Assembly (NCBI RefSeq): GCF_020740795.1
Contig: NC_067286.1
Location: 31,520,003-31,584,002, forward strand
DNA: 64,000 nucleotides
Origin: Apus apus
Taxonomy: Eukaryota > Chordata > Aves > Apodiformes > Apodidae
Direction of reading: 5' to 3'
How positions within the stretch are numbered: the stretch's first letter is position 1; every line of letters begins with the position of its first letter. The translations under genes and the position numbers were made by a program. Of this stretch, positions 1 to 20,574 are shown one piece after another. The notes beneath the pieces are model-generated. The model was not told the origin of the DNA, searched no databases, and saw only the letters and a program-made list of their open reading frames with translations.

Positions 1-9598
<9,598 letters not shown>

Positions 9599-9730
9599 CT
9601 GGTGCCGCCCGGCGGGTCCCGCGCTGCGCTCGCGGCCCGAGGTCTCGCGCTGCCGCCGCTCCTGCCGCCGCGTGCGCCCGGCCGCCGCCCCACTGCGCGT
9701 GCGCCGGCCCGCCCCGCGCCCGCTGCTCCG
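9599..9730 (-). other. EIF2S1: EIF2S1 non-coding first exon (inferred)
   Basis: The first coding exon starts one base before its ATG, at a splice acceptor, so an upstream 5'UTR exon is required. Within the CpG island the minus strand carries a donor-like CACCAG followed by GTACCG, placing the exon end at 9599. The transcription start is not visible; about 9700-9760 is a guess based on where the island begins to serve both genes. Confidence 0.5.
9694..9705. promoter_or_regulatory. NRF1-like site
   Basis: TGCGCGTGCGCC differs from the NRF1 consensus YGCGCRTGCGCR only at the last base. It lies in the promoter between the two divergent genes, on the EIF2S1 side. Whether it is bound is not shown by sequence. 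Confidence 0.5.
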
Positions 9731-9962
9731 CGCGCGATAGGCCGGGCCCCGCACCATCGAGTCTCGCCGGCGAGGCAGGAGAGAGCGCGGCCTTGGCTAG
9801 AGCGCCGCCCTGGCCGGGCGCTGGGGCGGACCGAGGCGGGGCCGGGCGGCGCGTCCCGCCCATCGCGTCCCGCCCATCGCGGCCCTCCCTCCCGCCCGCC
9901 CTCCCGCCGCCCCGCAGCCGTGACCGCCAGCCCCGCGCGGCATCCGGGGGCAGCGGGGCCGC

Positions 9963-9970
9963 GTCACGTG
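9963..9970 (+). promoter_or_regulatory. CLEAR-type E-box
   Basis: GTCACGTG, 52 bases upstream of the ATP6V1D ATG. This is the core of the CLEAR motif (GTCACGTGAC) bound by TFEB and TFE3, which control many lysosomal and V-ATPase genes. The flank after the core is CC rather than AC. USF or MYC/MAX could also use the CACGTG palindrome. Confidence 0.6.
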
Positions 9971-10021
9971 CCGGCGAGAGCGGCGGCAGCCGGAGGGGCA
10001 GCGCGTGCCGCCGGGCCCGCC

Positions 10022-10062
10022 ATGTCGGGCAAGGACCGCATCGAGATCTTCCCGTCGCGGAT
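10022..10062 (+). CDS. ATP6V1D: ATP6V1D exon 1, residues 1-14
   Basis: Encodes [13 protein letters not shown] and two bases of Met14, then the donor GTGAGT. The start codon has a favourable CC-CGCC context. A CCGGG tandem array begins about ten bases into the intron. Confidence 0.97.
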
Positions 10063-13000
10063 GTGAGTGCCGCCGGGCCGGGCCGGGCCGGGCCGGGCCG
10101 CGGCAGGGGCAGGGGCAGGGGCAGGGCGGGCCGGCCGCCGCCCCGCCGCGCCGGCTGAGAGGTGACCGGCTGCCGGGCCGCCCCTGCGCGGCCCCGGCGG
10201 GACGAGCGGCCCCGGCGCGGCGGGCGGGCCTGGCCGGTGCCCCGAGCGCAGCCGGCGGGGCGGGGGCGCCCCGGGGGCCGCCGCCGAGGCGGGAGCTCTC
10301 GGCTCCGCTTCCCGGCCGGGTGCGGCGCTGGGAATCGCTCGGTTGGCAGAGTCCGGTGCTGCGGCGGGCCCGGGGTCTGGCCCTGTGCGGAGCAGCTCAG
10401 GCCCGCGTTGGGTCTCGCTGCGGCTTCGCTTTCGGGTCGGGATGGGCTGTCGGGGGCCGTGGCAGCGCCCGGTGCCCAGACACGGGCGGCTTCCGCGCGG
10501 GGCTGTGTAAAACCACGCAATTACACAGACCTTTCTTCTGGAAGGAGCAGATGGCACAATATATGTATAAGAAAAAAAGGCACGAATCGAACCGCGGCTT
10601 TCCTTAACCTTTTCATAGACGATGCTGCCGTACAAGAGGTTGGCTACAAAGTGTTAAAAAAAGAAGGAAGTAAAACGCTAAAGTGCTGTGGGCAATCAAG
10701 GAATTTTCCAGATCCTGACAGCAAACTATTTGTCATGAAGTCATATGTCTCCTGACAAGGGTTAGAAAGCTGCCAATATTAAAACCAACACCAACGAGTG
10801 CAACTGAACTGCTAATAAAATTGCTGTTTTAATGATGCTGTTCAGTTGCTCTTTAGAACCTTCCAGGACAGAAAGACTTTGCCTTAAGGGGAAAGGCTGT
10901 TTCAAATCTTCTTGCATAAAATAGGTGTGATGCCTGTATGTAGTGTTTATAAAAAGGTGCCTTGCAGGACAGAAAACCTCAAATGTAATAATATAATAAT
11001 TATTCCCCCATGTTTGAGCTCAGGACATATGAAGTAACAGTTTATATGGAAGGATTAATACATTACATGGTAAAGCTTCTGTTTTGAAACTTAGTTCAGA
11101 AATAAATTACTGCATATGCTAAGTCAACTGGTCACGTCTCTCCTCTTCGGTAGTGCTCTTTTCATTCACTTTTCAATCACTTTTAAATGGTGTCTGGTGT
11201 TGTGGACTGATACGTCATTGTGCCAAAAAGGTGGTGATGTACAAAGGCTTAATATTTCCAAGACCTGTTTCCAGTGAGGCAGTAGACCAATAATGAGGCT
11301 GATGATTTAATAGGAATGTAAGTTAGGAAGATAAAATAAAGATGGCTTACCTCTGCAGTTTGGTGGGTTTTTTTTTTTAGGTTAACTGGCAGAAGAGAAT
11401 TTCACAAAGTTTGGGGGTTTTGTTTTGTTTTAGTCTATGAAGTGGCTTGCTGGTATGAGCCTCTTCTGTGCTGGATATGGTCAATTATGGAAGTTGCTCA
11501 GTCTCCTTGAAAGTAAACAAGACTTTGTTTAATGCACTCTCAGAGCCTGTGAAATCTTGCTTCAACCAAAAGGTCAGCCAGTCTCTGGCAGGTGGTGAAC
11601 AGAGCAAACTGGTTCAAGGTGGTGACAGAGATGTGCTTGTTGTGAAAACAAAGCTGCCTTTTTACTCCTTAACTTTTTTTTTTTTTTAATAATAAACATT
11701 CAGAAAGTAATTGTGCTTTTCACTTACAAGTACTTGTTACATATTAATGGAACTATTCTCATCACATGCCAGTAGATCTGTAAAGTAATGGATTCCACTG
11801 TGTAGGTAGAATCTTACTATGCTTACTTTTTCCAAGGTCAGAGAGGAAGTGTGTAAGTGTTCTCTTCACATAAAGCTGACTTGAGTATTGTCCTTCGTGT
11901 GCAGTGGCTGTGTGTGCAAAGTGGTAGTTTAAGTTAGTGGTTTGTGGTTTTTGTAGTATAGTTCCTGCTATTTTAGTTACCTTAAATCAGAAAGTTTCTT
12001 CAAATTAAAATATACTTCACAGCAGACAGGGAAGCAAGGTTTGGATCCTCCTTCTGTTCCCAGTTCCGAATGAGAAACCTGTAAGTGTGCTACTGGAAGT
12101 AAAGGATATACAATGCTACAGCTAGCTTACTAATATCTCTTTTAAAGTGATGATACTTCTGGTTGACTTAAATACCTTGTAAATCTCCTGCGCAGCATAT
12201 GAAGATATGGAATAATTGTCCTTTCTGATGTTCTTTAAACCAGAATGTACAACTCCTGTGTCTCGTCATAAAGAAAAGTAAAACTCTTATTTCCTATTAT
12301 GGGAATGCTGAAAAATGACTTGTCAGTTTTCCATCATTTTTGACTTTGTAGATAATAACCTTGTAATTCTCATCGATGATGGAGATAAAAATAATAAATT
12401 CCCTTGATTTTATATGGGAATATAAAATTCTGTCCTTAAGTGGCCATCCTGTTTAATGCACTGATGCTTCTTGCTTGGTTCATAATTGCAGTCAATGTCT
12501 GTGTCAGAAAACTTCGTGTAAGTTTTTTCCTAATCCCTTCAGATGATGCAGGATATTATTATTTATTCCTCTGTTAGGGCTCAGACCATCATGAAGGCTC
12601 GTTTGAAAGGGGCCCAAACAGGCCGTAACCTCTTGAAGAAAAAATCTGATGCTTTGACACTTCGATTCAGGCAGATCCTTAAGAAAATTATTGAGGTAGG
12701 TGAATAAGAATTCTCCTTTTTGAAAATCTGTCTATCCTGTCAGTTGTGCATTCCCTTTCTGCTAACTTCATTAGGTAGGCTTTTGTTGCTTTGTCTGGCT
12801 TGAGAGGATACTGCAGATCTGTAATGTTTCCTGCATGACTAGGTACACTGGAAAGCAGAAGTTGTGTCCAGGTGGAACTTGTTCCTTTGTGAAGAAACAC
12901 TGAGTCTTGCTTCCTCCTTTGCAACATGAATGACCAAGCTAAGATACTGAGCAGAGCCCTAATATGGCTTGTTTTGTTCTGCCCTACTAGATGGGTTTTG

Positions 13001-16000
13001 ACTGCAGCTGCTATGATATGGTGGGCAGCAGTGCTGTGTTGCTGTGCTGTAGGCAAGCTCTTGGCACTGTGTCTTGTTTCCTATAGACTAATACACACAG
13101 GCTCTTGCTTCTCAGTAGCATGTTTTTTAGCTACAGGGGCTTCAAATGTGTGAAAAATAGGAAAAAACGGATTAGTAGGAGAATGCAGCTTCACAAAGCC
13201 ACATCTGTGTGTTGAAAAACAACTTCAGCTGTCTCCTAGTATTTCCCTGCTGAGCCATTTTATTGTTTGATGTAACCCCCATGTAGCAGAATGTCATTAT
13301 TATGGAGACAGACATGTTTTTCCTGTTTCTGTGAGTTCTACACTGGGTGAGTGAAGCAGCTGAAGTTTTGGGTTTTTTTGCCAGTCACCTGGGAATTGCG
13401 ATCTGCATTTTGAGAGTGAACTACACATACAGGGCTTTCTCTTTTAAATTTCTCATTCTTCTCTTTATGCTATTAGTTATTTATCCTGGAAAAGGAGTAA
13501 TGATGTACCTTGTCTTTGCTGCCTTTTTTTTGTGTTTTGTTTGTTTGTTTTTGTTTTGTTCTAAACAGACTAAGATGCTGATGGGTGAGGTGATGAGAGA
13601 AGCTGCCTTTTCACTTGCTGAGGCAAAGTTTACAGCAGGAGATTTCAGGTGAGGTTTGCTGATCTTGTGGATGTCCTACCCGGGGGAAAGAGCTATCAAC
13701 AACTTGTTGAGTTCTCTTTAGGAAAAAAAAAGAAGTAAATTTTTAAATGCACTTTAAAAAGGAAAAAACTGGACAAAGTAGGACAGTTTGAACTGAATTT
13801 CATTAGGTAAAATTTCATCACTGCAGGAGAGAGATAATTTGCAGATGAAAATCTGTACTCCATTGGAAGCTAAACAAAGTGGAAAGATTAACAGAATTAT
13901 ACAGCTTTGTATGCAAATCTGTGATTTGAGAAAGTGTTGCTTTTTGCAGCTTGTAATCTCAAATGTAAGGATCAAGAATTTATAGCAGAGTATTGGACTA
14001 CTTATAATTTTGATCATTCTTTTGAGTTTGAGGGCCAGATGTAATGTGTGTTAATTTCTCCCAGTAAGTCATATGGAAATTTTACTAGTTGTTCTAACCT
14101 CCTGTCTCATTGACCTCTTGTCTCACTAGGGCTAATGAGGGCTGTATGTCAGAGGGGAAATAAATTGTTTTTTTTTTCTGGTAGGATAATTTATAATTGT
14201 ATTTTAATACATTTCAGTTTTAACTACGGTGTTTGTATAATTCATCAAGTGTGTGTAGGTCTTGTGGAATAAAGTTGGGGAAGTGTTAATGATTCAGCTG
14301 ATGGTACTACCAATTAATAGGGAAGAATGAAGTGATCAGACACAGCAGTAATCTGTGTTGCTGGAGAAAAGCCTGTTTGTCCTTTCACTTGCATTGGGTG
14401 CCATTTCCTGTCCTAACCAGTCACAGAGTTTAGCTATAAACAATAGTCAGATTCCATCCTGTAAGCAAACTGTACTAGAATAAAAGACTTTGCAATAGTG
14501 ACCTGTTCTTGGAAGACCTTAAGACACTTTAGAATTCTTCCAGATGAATTGTTTTACAAGCTTATGTGTTAATCTGACAGAGTTGGTGGGTAAACAAACT
14601 CATAAATGTTCTGAGAGAACAAATACATACAAACACAATTGAACAAAATGTGGCCTTGGTCTCCATTAAAGCCTTGAAAATCCTTTATTTTTACTGTGAA
14701 AGTCTCACAGGTTGGTTAGACTCAACGTCATTAAAATACTTAAGTAATTTGCCAGATAACTGGCTAGTTTTTAGCTATGCTTTGCATATTTGGTCTAAGA
14801 TGTTTCTGAAGTTAGATTTTACAGACTCTGCATCTTTTAAATTTTCAAATGTTGTGGAAAACCTGTTTCTTTCAAAGCTTCTGTGTTAGATTTGAAATGT
14901 GTGTGAAGAACTGAGCAGAGAATAATTTCCAGATCTTTACAACTGTTTGATAACGACTTCATACTGTATATAATGATGACTTAATGAACTACTTCAGCTT
15001 TCCTGGATGTGTTTTCTTCCTTACAGTACCACTGTGATCCAGAATGTGAACAAAGCTCAGGTCAAGGTCAGAGCTAAAAAAGACAATGTAGCAGGTAACT
15101 CTTCCAGACTACAAATATTTAAACTCTGAGGGAATTTTAGGAGGAGACAGTGAAATAGAGGAGACTGTTTTAATACATTTCTGCCTTCTTTATTTCTCTT
15201 ACTCATTTAACAGTAGAAACACTTATAATTCACTGTTTTTTTCACATAGAGAATATAATTTTTATATTTAGTTATTTACCTCTCATAAAACTAATAGTCT
15301 GTGTAAACTGCAGTCCAATTTGTAGGTATTTGGACAGAGCCTAAGTTCTGTACACCTTTACTGAAAAATAGATCAGGAAATTAAGTATCAAAGATTCAGC
15401 AAGTTTCAGGAAACTGAATATTAATAATTGTCTGTGAAGAAAACAAGAAAGAATCAGGTTGAATGCTTTTCCCCAAGCACAGGGAATGCGTTACTAAAAG
15501 GAAACATAATAAAACTGAACACTGAATAAACTGGAATATTTCCCTGAATTTTTCATCTATGTAGATCTGTGATCTCAATACAGGTCTGAAGTTCTGCATC
15601 AAGATGTCAGAACCAGCATGACTTTATCGTTCCAAGCTATATTGGAAATTCTGGAAACAAAGCTTCTGAGCTTACATAATATATTAGAAGCAAATGGGGT
15701 AAAAGTGAGTTGTACTTAATAAATTTGTAATCCTTTATGTCTCTTACATACATTCTTGTTCACTTTTGTCAGGTGTAACCTTGCCAGTTTTTGAGCACTA
15801 CCAGGAAGGAGGGGACAGTAAGTACAGAAAAAGTATTTTCTATCTTACATCTACTTTTGCCTATTCTGTGCTGGTACAAAAATACTTTTCATGTCCTGTC
15901 TCACTGGTAAGTCAGTTTACATCATAGGCACAGGTGTATTTACTTCCTCTGTGGTGCTTTGCCCTGTTCCTGTGACACGGAGAGATTATTAGGCACTACA

Positions 16001-19000
16001 GTGGATTTTAATGTCCTGAATCAGTGAGTTTTTTCAGATGAGGAGAAGGCTTGTCTTGAATTACCAGGTTTTGAGACTGGTAGGTCTTACTGTGAACATG
16101 CAGAACAATGAGCTGCAGTAACATAAAGCACTATAAAGACAATTTGTTAATGGGCAAAGGCTTTGCCTTGTTACTTGCTGAACTGTGTTTATACCTGTGC
16201 TTTGTTAAGTATTAATTTTTATCTAGTAAGAAAACATAATGATTCTTTTGGTTTTTTTTTCAGGCTATGAGCTGACTGGCTTAGCCAGAGGTGGAGAACA
16301 GCTGGCTAAGCTGAAGAGGAACTATGCCAAAGCTGTGGAGCTACTTGTGGAACTGGCCTCCTTACAGGTTGGTGGGAGATGAAGGGGATTATTGGTTTCT
16401 CACTGTTCTGAAATGAATGTTATGTAGTCTCAATGAGTGTAGCTTAATACTTTGAGCTGTACTGTACTCCTGTAGTAACAGTACTGTACAAAGTTGCAAA
16501 GCTTTTCCAGCCATAGGACAGAGTTATATTACTGCTTCAAACAAGTGCTTATTCCTTGATGCTCAGAAGAAACTTTCTTCAGGGAGTTGGTATTTGTAAC
16601 ACTGATGTGCAGCATTGAGTGTGCTGCTGATGTGAGTAGAAAAAGTTCTGTTTCTGTCAATGTATTCAGCAAATTGCATTACAGACTTGGCTTTGGCTTT
16701 CCTGTGCTGCTTGGTTTTGAGTATAGAATTGATGGAAATGCTGAATTTGTGTTGTTGTTTATTAATTATTTAATCCTATTCCATCAGACGTCCTTTGTTA
16801 CTTTGGATGAAGCCATTAAAATAACAAACAGACGTGTGAATGCCATTGAACATGGTGAGTATTTTTTCATTTGGGATGCATCATATTTTTTTTTCTCTAT
16901 GCAAGATGAGGAGCTGGGGTCATGGAAGCCACTGTTTTGACTGCTTTCTTGTTAGTAGGATTTCTGACCAGCTCAAGAACTCTCCAGAAGGCAGTACGAT
17001 GAAGCATACATATTTCAAGTGAGAACAAAAATGAAGTGTAGTGGAATGGACTGGAGTATACAGAGATAAATGAATATGAATGAACATGAGAAAAGTAATC
17101 TGGAAGTTCTACTGAGAACCTATAGAACAAAGATTTCACAAACATGGTCTGGAGTCTCTGCTAGTGACTTTGACTTACTTGGTAGAAACAAAAGACAGGA
17201 TGCTTCTATGTGCTAAGATGTTCCAAAAGCTAGCATAATAGCTTGTAAAACTAATGGTGGTGTCCATGGGAGAGCTGGTGCCTTTTTTGTCGGTTTAGGA
17301 TGGGATTGTAGAGAGAAATTTTGGTAATGTATTCAGGCTTGTGTTAGAGGAAATGGAACAGTCCTAATTTTAATAGTCTTCCTTAATCTAAATTTCTTGT
17401 CTTTCATGATCTTGTTTACAAATTTGTTTCTTGCAATTTCTTAAGCACTACCTATGCATGATATGCTGTGATTCCTTTTACTGTAGTGTTCAGGGTGCTT
17501 TGATCATGTTAAGGTTCCTTTCTGAGTTGTCAATAGCTGGGATATAAAAATCTCTGCATGTATCCAGTAATGTATTCCAGTGTGTCCTTTTCAGTACTGT
17601 TTTTCATAGACTTGTTCCTTCAAGCATTCAGGCCTCATCTGCAGTTTATCACTCTGCAAAGTTGACTGCAGAAAAGGTTTCCTCTGCAGCCTTCCAAATA
17701 ACTTCGGTAGTGCTGCCAACAGTTTTCTCCTTCCAAAAAGTGATTCTAACACATAGCTTGCCCAGTTCAGTGTTAAAGCTTTGTTTAATGTCTTATCACT
17801 TCTCTTGGTTTTGTTATATTTGAGTATTTGTTTTCATGATGGCTTGTGAGTAAAAGTGGTACATTGAACAGAAGAATCTGATGGCAAGTCATAGTTTTAA
17901 TTCAAATCTCGCCGACCTCTTGCAGGATTCTTTTAACCACTTCCGTGGGGGAGAAGACCTTAGAACCAGGGATCAGTGCTTACTGATTCTATTGCATCTT
18001 TCAAAAGAATGTGCTATGGGAGAGTCTGTGATGTTCAGCATCCTAGCTTAGCCCTGGACTTACTAAAGAAAACAACCTTGTGTACTTGTTCATAATGGAA
18101 GAGTAGGATTGCTCATGAAAGACATGTACATTTCTCTTAGCCAAAATAATTACTAGATGGACTTTAAACAATTATCTGTACACTGCATTAGATAACTTCT
18201 TGGCTAGTATAACAGCAGTCCAACAACTTCCTTAATTATATTTTTTTTAGTGATTATTCCCAGGATTGAGCGCACCCTCTCTTACATCATCACAGAACTG
18301 GATGAACGAGAACGAGAGGAATTCTACAGGTAAATATCTAAAGCAAAACTAGGCTGGTCTCTTCTTGTTGAACAGACCATTCCTCAGAAGGGACTTGAAC
18401 TATGCACCAAATTTGGCAGCAAACACGGTTAAACATGACCTGGTTTTTCCTGCACATTGAGTTTCCAGAGCTAGGCACTTGGGAGTTCTGCAATGACGCA
18501 TCCGGAAGTTACAAATTAATCCCTCCACTAGGGTATATGTAGCTGTGATCATTCTTCTGGAGGGAGTGATGGGATGGAGTACACTGAGTTGGTCTGCTTT
18601 CAGGATACCTCTGCCTCAGAGCTCAGTGTTCTGGGCTACCTGAAGCAAAAATGTCAAACCTCAAATTAATTAAGGGAGAATTAACTTAAAAGACAAGCAT
18701 AGTAGTATCATGCAGTGTTAAAGGTGAGGAATATAATTTTTAGTTTGGATGAAGAAATGAGTTCATCAGCAGAGATGCAAGTTTTTCAATGGCAGCAGCT
18801 CACAATAAAAGCCTTTTGACATTTGTTACAGGATTTTTGTTTCCTGGGGAACATCTTCAGGCAGCTTTGCTGCTAGCCTGTCTTATGAAAATGTATGTTT
18901 CACAGGTCAGCCACATCTCTCTTCACAGGTTAAAGAAGATCCAAGAAAAGAAAAAGGTATTGAAAGAAAAATCAGAGAAAGAACGGGAGCTGCGGAGAGC

Positions 19001-19070
19001 TGCTGGTGGGGAACAGGAACCAGCCAATCTTTTAGCAGAAGAGAAGGATGAGGACCTTCTGTTTGAGTAA
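10022..19070 (+). CDS. ATP6V1D: V-type proton ATPase subunit D, complete gene
   Basis: Subunit D is part of the central rotor stalk of the V1 sector. With subunit F it turns inside the A3B3 ring and couples ATP hydrolysis to proton pumping into lysosomes, endosomes and secretory vesicles. Nine coding exons join in frame: 10022-10062, 12578-12695, 13569-13648, 15027-15094, 15773-15817, 16264-16367, 16788-16854, 18251-18329 and 18929-19070. The sum is 744 bp, 247 residues plus stop, the usual length. Long amphipathic helices at both ends (the N-terminal half and residues from about 150 on) form the rotor coiled coil, with a short globular insertion between. All introns begin GT and end AG. The start is the ATG of [14 protein letters not shown] in the CpG island. 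The gene is divergent from EIF2S1 and convergent with PALS1. Confidence 0.98.
10063..12577 (+). other. ATP6V1D: ATP6V1D intron 1
   Basis: About 2.5 kb. The first 450 bases are CpG-island DNA, including a CCGGG tandem array and a GGGGCA repeat at 10072-10128. After about 10520 the base composition drops to AT-rich with T runs (11369-11380, 11671-11688). No other gene seen. Confidence 0.88.
10072..10128 (+). repeat. CCGGG pentamer array followed by GGGGCA hexamers, G-quadruplex-prone
   Basis: Five tandem GGGCC units from about 10075 are followed by GGGGCA repeated three times plus GGGC. On the plus strand this gives four closely spaced runs of three or more G, the pattern expected of a stable G-quadruplex, only a few bases past the first ATP6V1D splice donor. 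Confidence 0.85.
12578..12695 (+). CDS. ATP6V1D: ATP6V1D exon 2, residues 14-53
   Basis: Acceptor CTGTTAG, donor GTAGGT. Reads [20 protein letters not shown], then [19 protein letters not shown]. This is the first long helix of the rotor stalk, rich in Lys and Arg. Confidence 0.98.
13569..13648 (+). CDS. ATP6V1D: ATP6V1D exon 3, residues 54-80
   Basis: Acceptor AAACAG after a long T-rich tract, donor GTGAGG. Reads [20 protein letters not shown] and FTAGDF, ending inside a serine codon. Confidence 0.98.
15027..15094 (+). CDS. ATP6V1D: ATP6V1D exon 4, residues 80-103
   Basis: Acceptor CTTACAG, donor GTAACT. Reads [20 protein letters not shown] then NVA, ending after the first base of a Gly codon. 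It starts the globular insertion between the two helices. Val replaces the Ile I recall for human in KVRAKK. Confidence 0.97.
15773..15817 (+). CDS. ATP6V1D: ATP6V1D exon 5, residues 103-118
   Basis: A 45-base microexon between the acceptor TTGTCAG and the donor GTAAGT. Reads [15 protein letters not shown]. It begins and ends at the same codon phase, so skipping would keep the frame and remove 15 residues of the insertion region. Confidence 0.96.
16264..16367 (+). CDS. ATP6V1D: ATP6V1D exon 6, residues 118-153
   Basis: Acceptor TTTTCAG, donor GTTGGT. Reads [20 protein letters not shown] then [23 protein letters not shown] is a family hallmark. The exon starts the second rotor helix. Confidence 0.98.
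16788..16854 (+). CDS. ATP6V1D: ATP6V1D exon 7, residues 154-176
   Basis: Acceptor CCATCAG, donor GTGAGT. Reads [20 protein letters not shown] and EH. The [11 protein letters not shown] segment is conserved from archaea to animals in D subunits. Confidence 0.98.
18251..18329 (+). CDS. ATP6V1D: ATP6V1D exon 8, residues 176-202
   Basis: Acceptor TTTTTAG, donor GTAAAT. Reads [20 protein letters not shown] then EREEFY, part of the long C-terminal helix. Retention of the next intron would meet an in-frame TAA at once. Confidence 0.98.
18929..19070 (+). CDS. ATP6V1D: ATP6V1D exon 9, residues 203-247 and stop
   Basis: Acceptor TTCACAG. Reads [20 protein letters not shown] and ends [15 protein letters not shown], stop TAA at 19068-19070. 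The tail is charged and acidic at the very end. The reading frame happens to stay open for 140 bases upstream of the acceptor, which looks like chance. Confidence 0.98.
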
Positions 19071-19725
19071 CCCAGCACAGTTGTTGTATGTGGAGCAAGG
19101 GACCCAGGATACAGAATGTCTGTCCAGTTGCAATCTAATTCAGGACACGTTGCCTCACTGATACTTAACGTGGCTTCTCAGTTGGTGTGTAAGTCTTGAC
19201 TTGAATGGATTGTGGATTTCTCTTGGGAGATTAGAAATCTGGGAACTTGACTGCAGCACAGGAGGAAAAGGAGAGATGAGTCAGGTGCTTTACTGTCAGG
19301 AGAGCTTTCTTGTTGCTCAGCCAGTTTCTTGACTGAGTAGGAATGAATGTCCGTAGCTGTGTTTTTTTGTAGGATGCCTCTAAATTTGCCTAATCAGATT
19401 ACTCTTTAATTGCTCCCCTTCCTCATGCAAGCAGAGGAAAATGTTATTTAGGGAGGGAGATGCATGTAATGTTCTTTACTGCTGAACTATTAATGTTGAA
19501 GTTGCTTAAAGCAGATACTGGCACAGCTGAAGTCAAATGTCAGTAAAGGCAACTCTAGTTTTCTAACCTGTTGATGAAATCCACAGTCCTATGTGATTTA
19601 TTTTTGTTGCACGATTGTTACCATTGGCCTAAGACATCTACAGTTTTAATTAGAGGTTCTGCCAAGTTGTGTACTGTCTGTGCTAGAAACAAGTAAAAAA
19701 AATAAATGTTAAATATCTCATGTAT
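19071..19725 (+). other. ATP6V1D: ATP6V1D 3'UTR
   Basis: Sequence from the stop codon to about 20 bases past the AATAAA at 19701-19706. Cleavage is inferred near 19720-19735. No Alu-like or CR1 insert. Confidence 0.8.
19701..19706 (+). terminator. ATP6V1D: Polyadenylation signal of ATP6V1D
   Basis: A canonical AATAAA about 630 bases after the stop codon, with a GT-rich stretch (ATGTATGTCTCAAGTTG) shortly after it, as expected for a cleavage site. Confidence 0.75.
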
Positions 19726-19735
19726 GTCTCAAGTT

Positions 19736-20554
19736 GCTAGAAGATGGTGGTCATGTTGATTTAAAACCAAAACCTTTGCTTCGTCACCGACCCCCAACTG
19801 AGAATCTGACCTAGGCACATCTCTTTTCAGCCTGGGCCTACATTTACTTAACCTTTATTACTTTAGAGAAGTAACCAAGGAGAAGTGGCTCCCTCCTGGC
19901 ACAAACATAGAAACTCTTCTCAACTATGCAGCTACATGTCCCAAATCTACATTGCAACCAGCAGGTTGGCAAGCAAGGCAGGGTTCAGTGTACAGTGCAG
20001 TCCATCCTTGCTGTGATTCTTCATGTCCTGGGCTGATCAGAGGAGCCTAGGGGAGTGGCTGATAAGCAGGCTGCCACTGAATGCTGCTCAGTTTGAGGGG
20101 CTGTTTTCCTAAAAAGACACTGGTTTTCAATCAGCAAACTGAATGCATGCCATAGCAGCAATACCAGTACATTGTCTCTAGCACTAATTCTCTTCAAGGT
20201 AAGAATCTTGTTTTAAACATGATCCAGCACTTAACTGCTCTTGCAGGGTAAGTGCCAGGAAATTAATTTCTATTAACACCTTTAAAAAGTAATTTTATAA
20301 TTGTATGAAGTGTAAGGCCATTTCTTTCTTCTTTTGAAGCTGAAGGCTGCACAGCTGAAAAGTCCATGCTCTGTTTTAAGAATGCAGGTCCAGCTTGCAA
20401 GAGACAAACTGTAGATGTGATGAAATCTTACCTCTGCCACTGGATCTGTGTTCTCAGGTGGAACAGAGAACATCCTCTAGGGCACTGATGGGTCAAAGCA
20501 ACTTTCACACATTCAGCAAAACAGCAGAAAAACAACTACCATGATCCACTACAA
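19736..20554. other. Intergenic gap between convergent ATP6V1D and PALS1
   Basis: About 0.8 kb between the inferred 3' ends of the two genes. No gene, RNA or recognisable repeat was seen. Confidence 0.75.
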
Positions 20555-20574
20555 GAAGTAAAATTGTACAGTGA

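Larger units (their letters stand above)
12696..15772 (+). other. ATP6V1D: ATP6V1D introns 2 to 4
   Basis: Introns 12696-13568, 13649-15026 and 15095-15772 contain only AT-rich sequence. A TTTG-rich tract at 13526-13562 serves as the polypyrimidine region of exon 3. No RNA gene or transposon recognised. Confidence 0.85.
15818..18928 (+). other. ATP6V1D: ATP6V1D introns 5 to 8
   Basis: Introns 15818-16263, 16368-16787, 16855-18250 and 18330-18928. All GT-AG. I see no embedded gene, and no repeat larger than short homopolymer runs. Confidence 0.85.

Noticed and set aside
10571-10600. tRNA-like B-box on the minus strand (GGTTCGATTC followed by a T run)
   Set aside because: The flanking bases do not form a T-arm stem and no A-box or acceptor stem is found at the right distance.
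12141-12240. C/D snoRNA-like pattern in ATP6V1D intron 1 (GTGATGA ... CTGA with TTTAAAG/CTTTAAA ends)
   Set aside because: The closing stem is not adjacent to the D-box-like CTGA, no internal D' and C' boxes are evident, and it is over 300 bases from the next exon. Chance is more likely.
18789-19070. Open frame starting with an ATG 140 bases upstream of ATP6V1D exon 9
   Set aside because: It runs through a good splice acceptor into the real last exon; the upstream part has no similarity to V-ATPase D and looks like intron.
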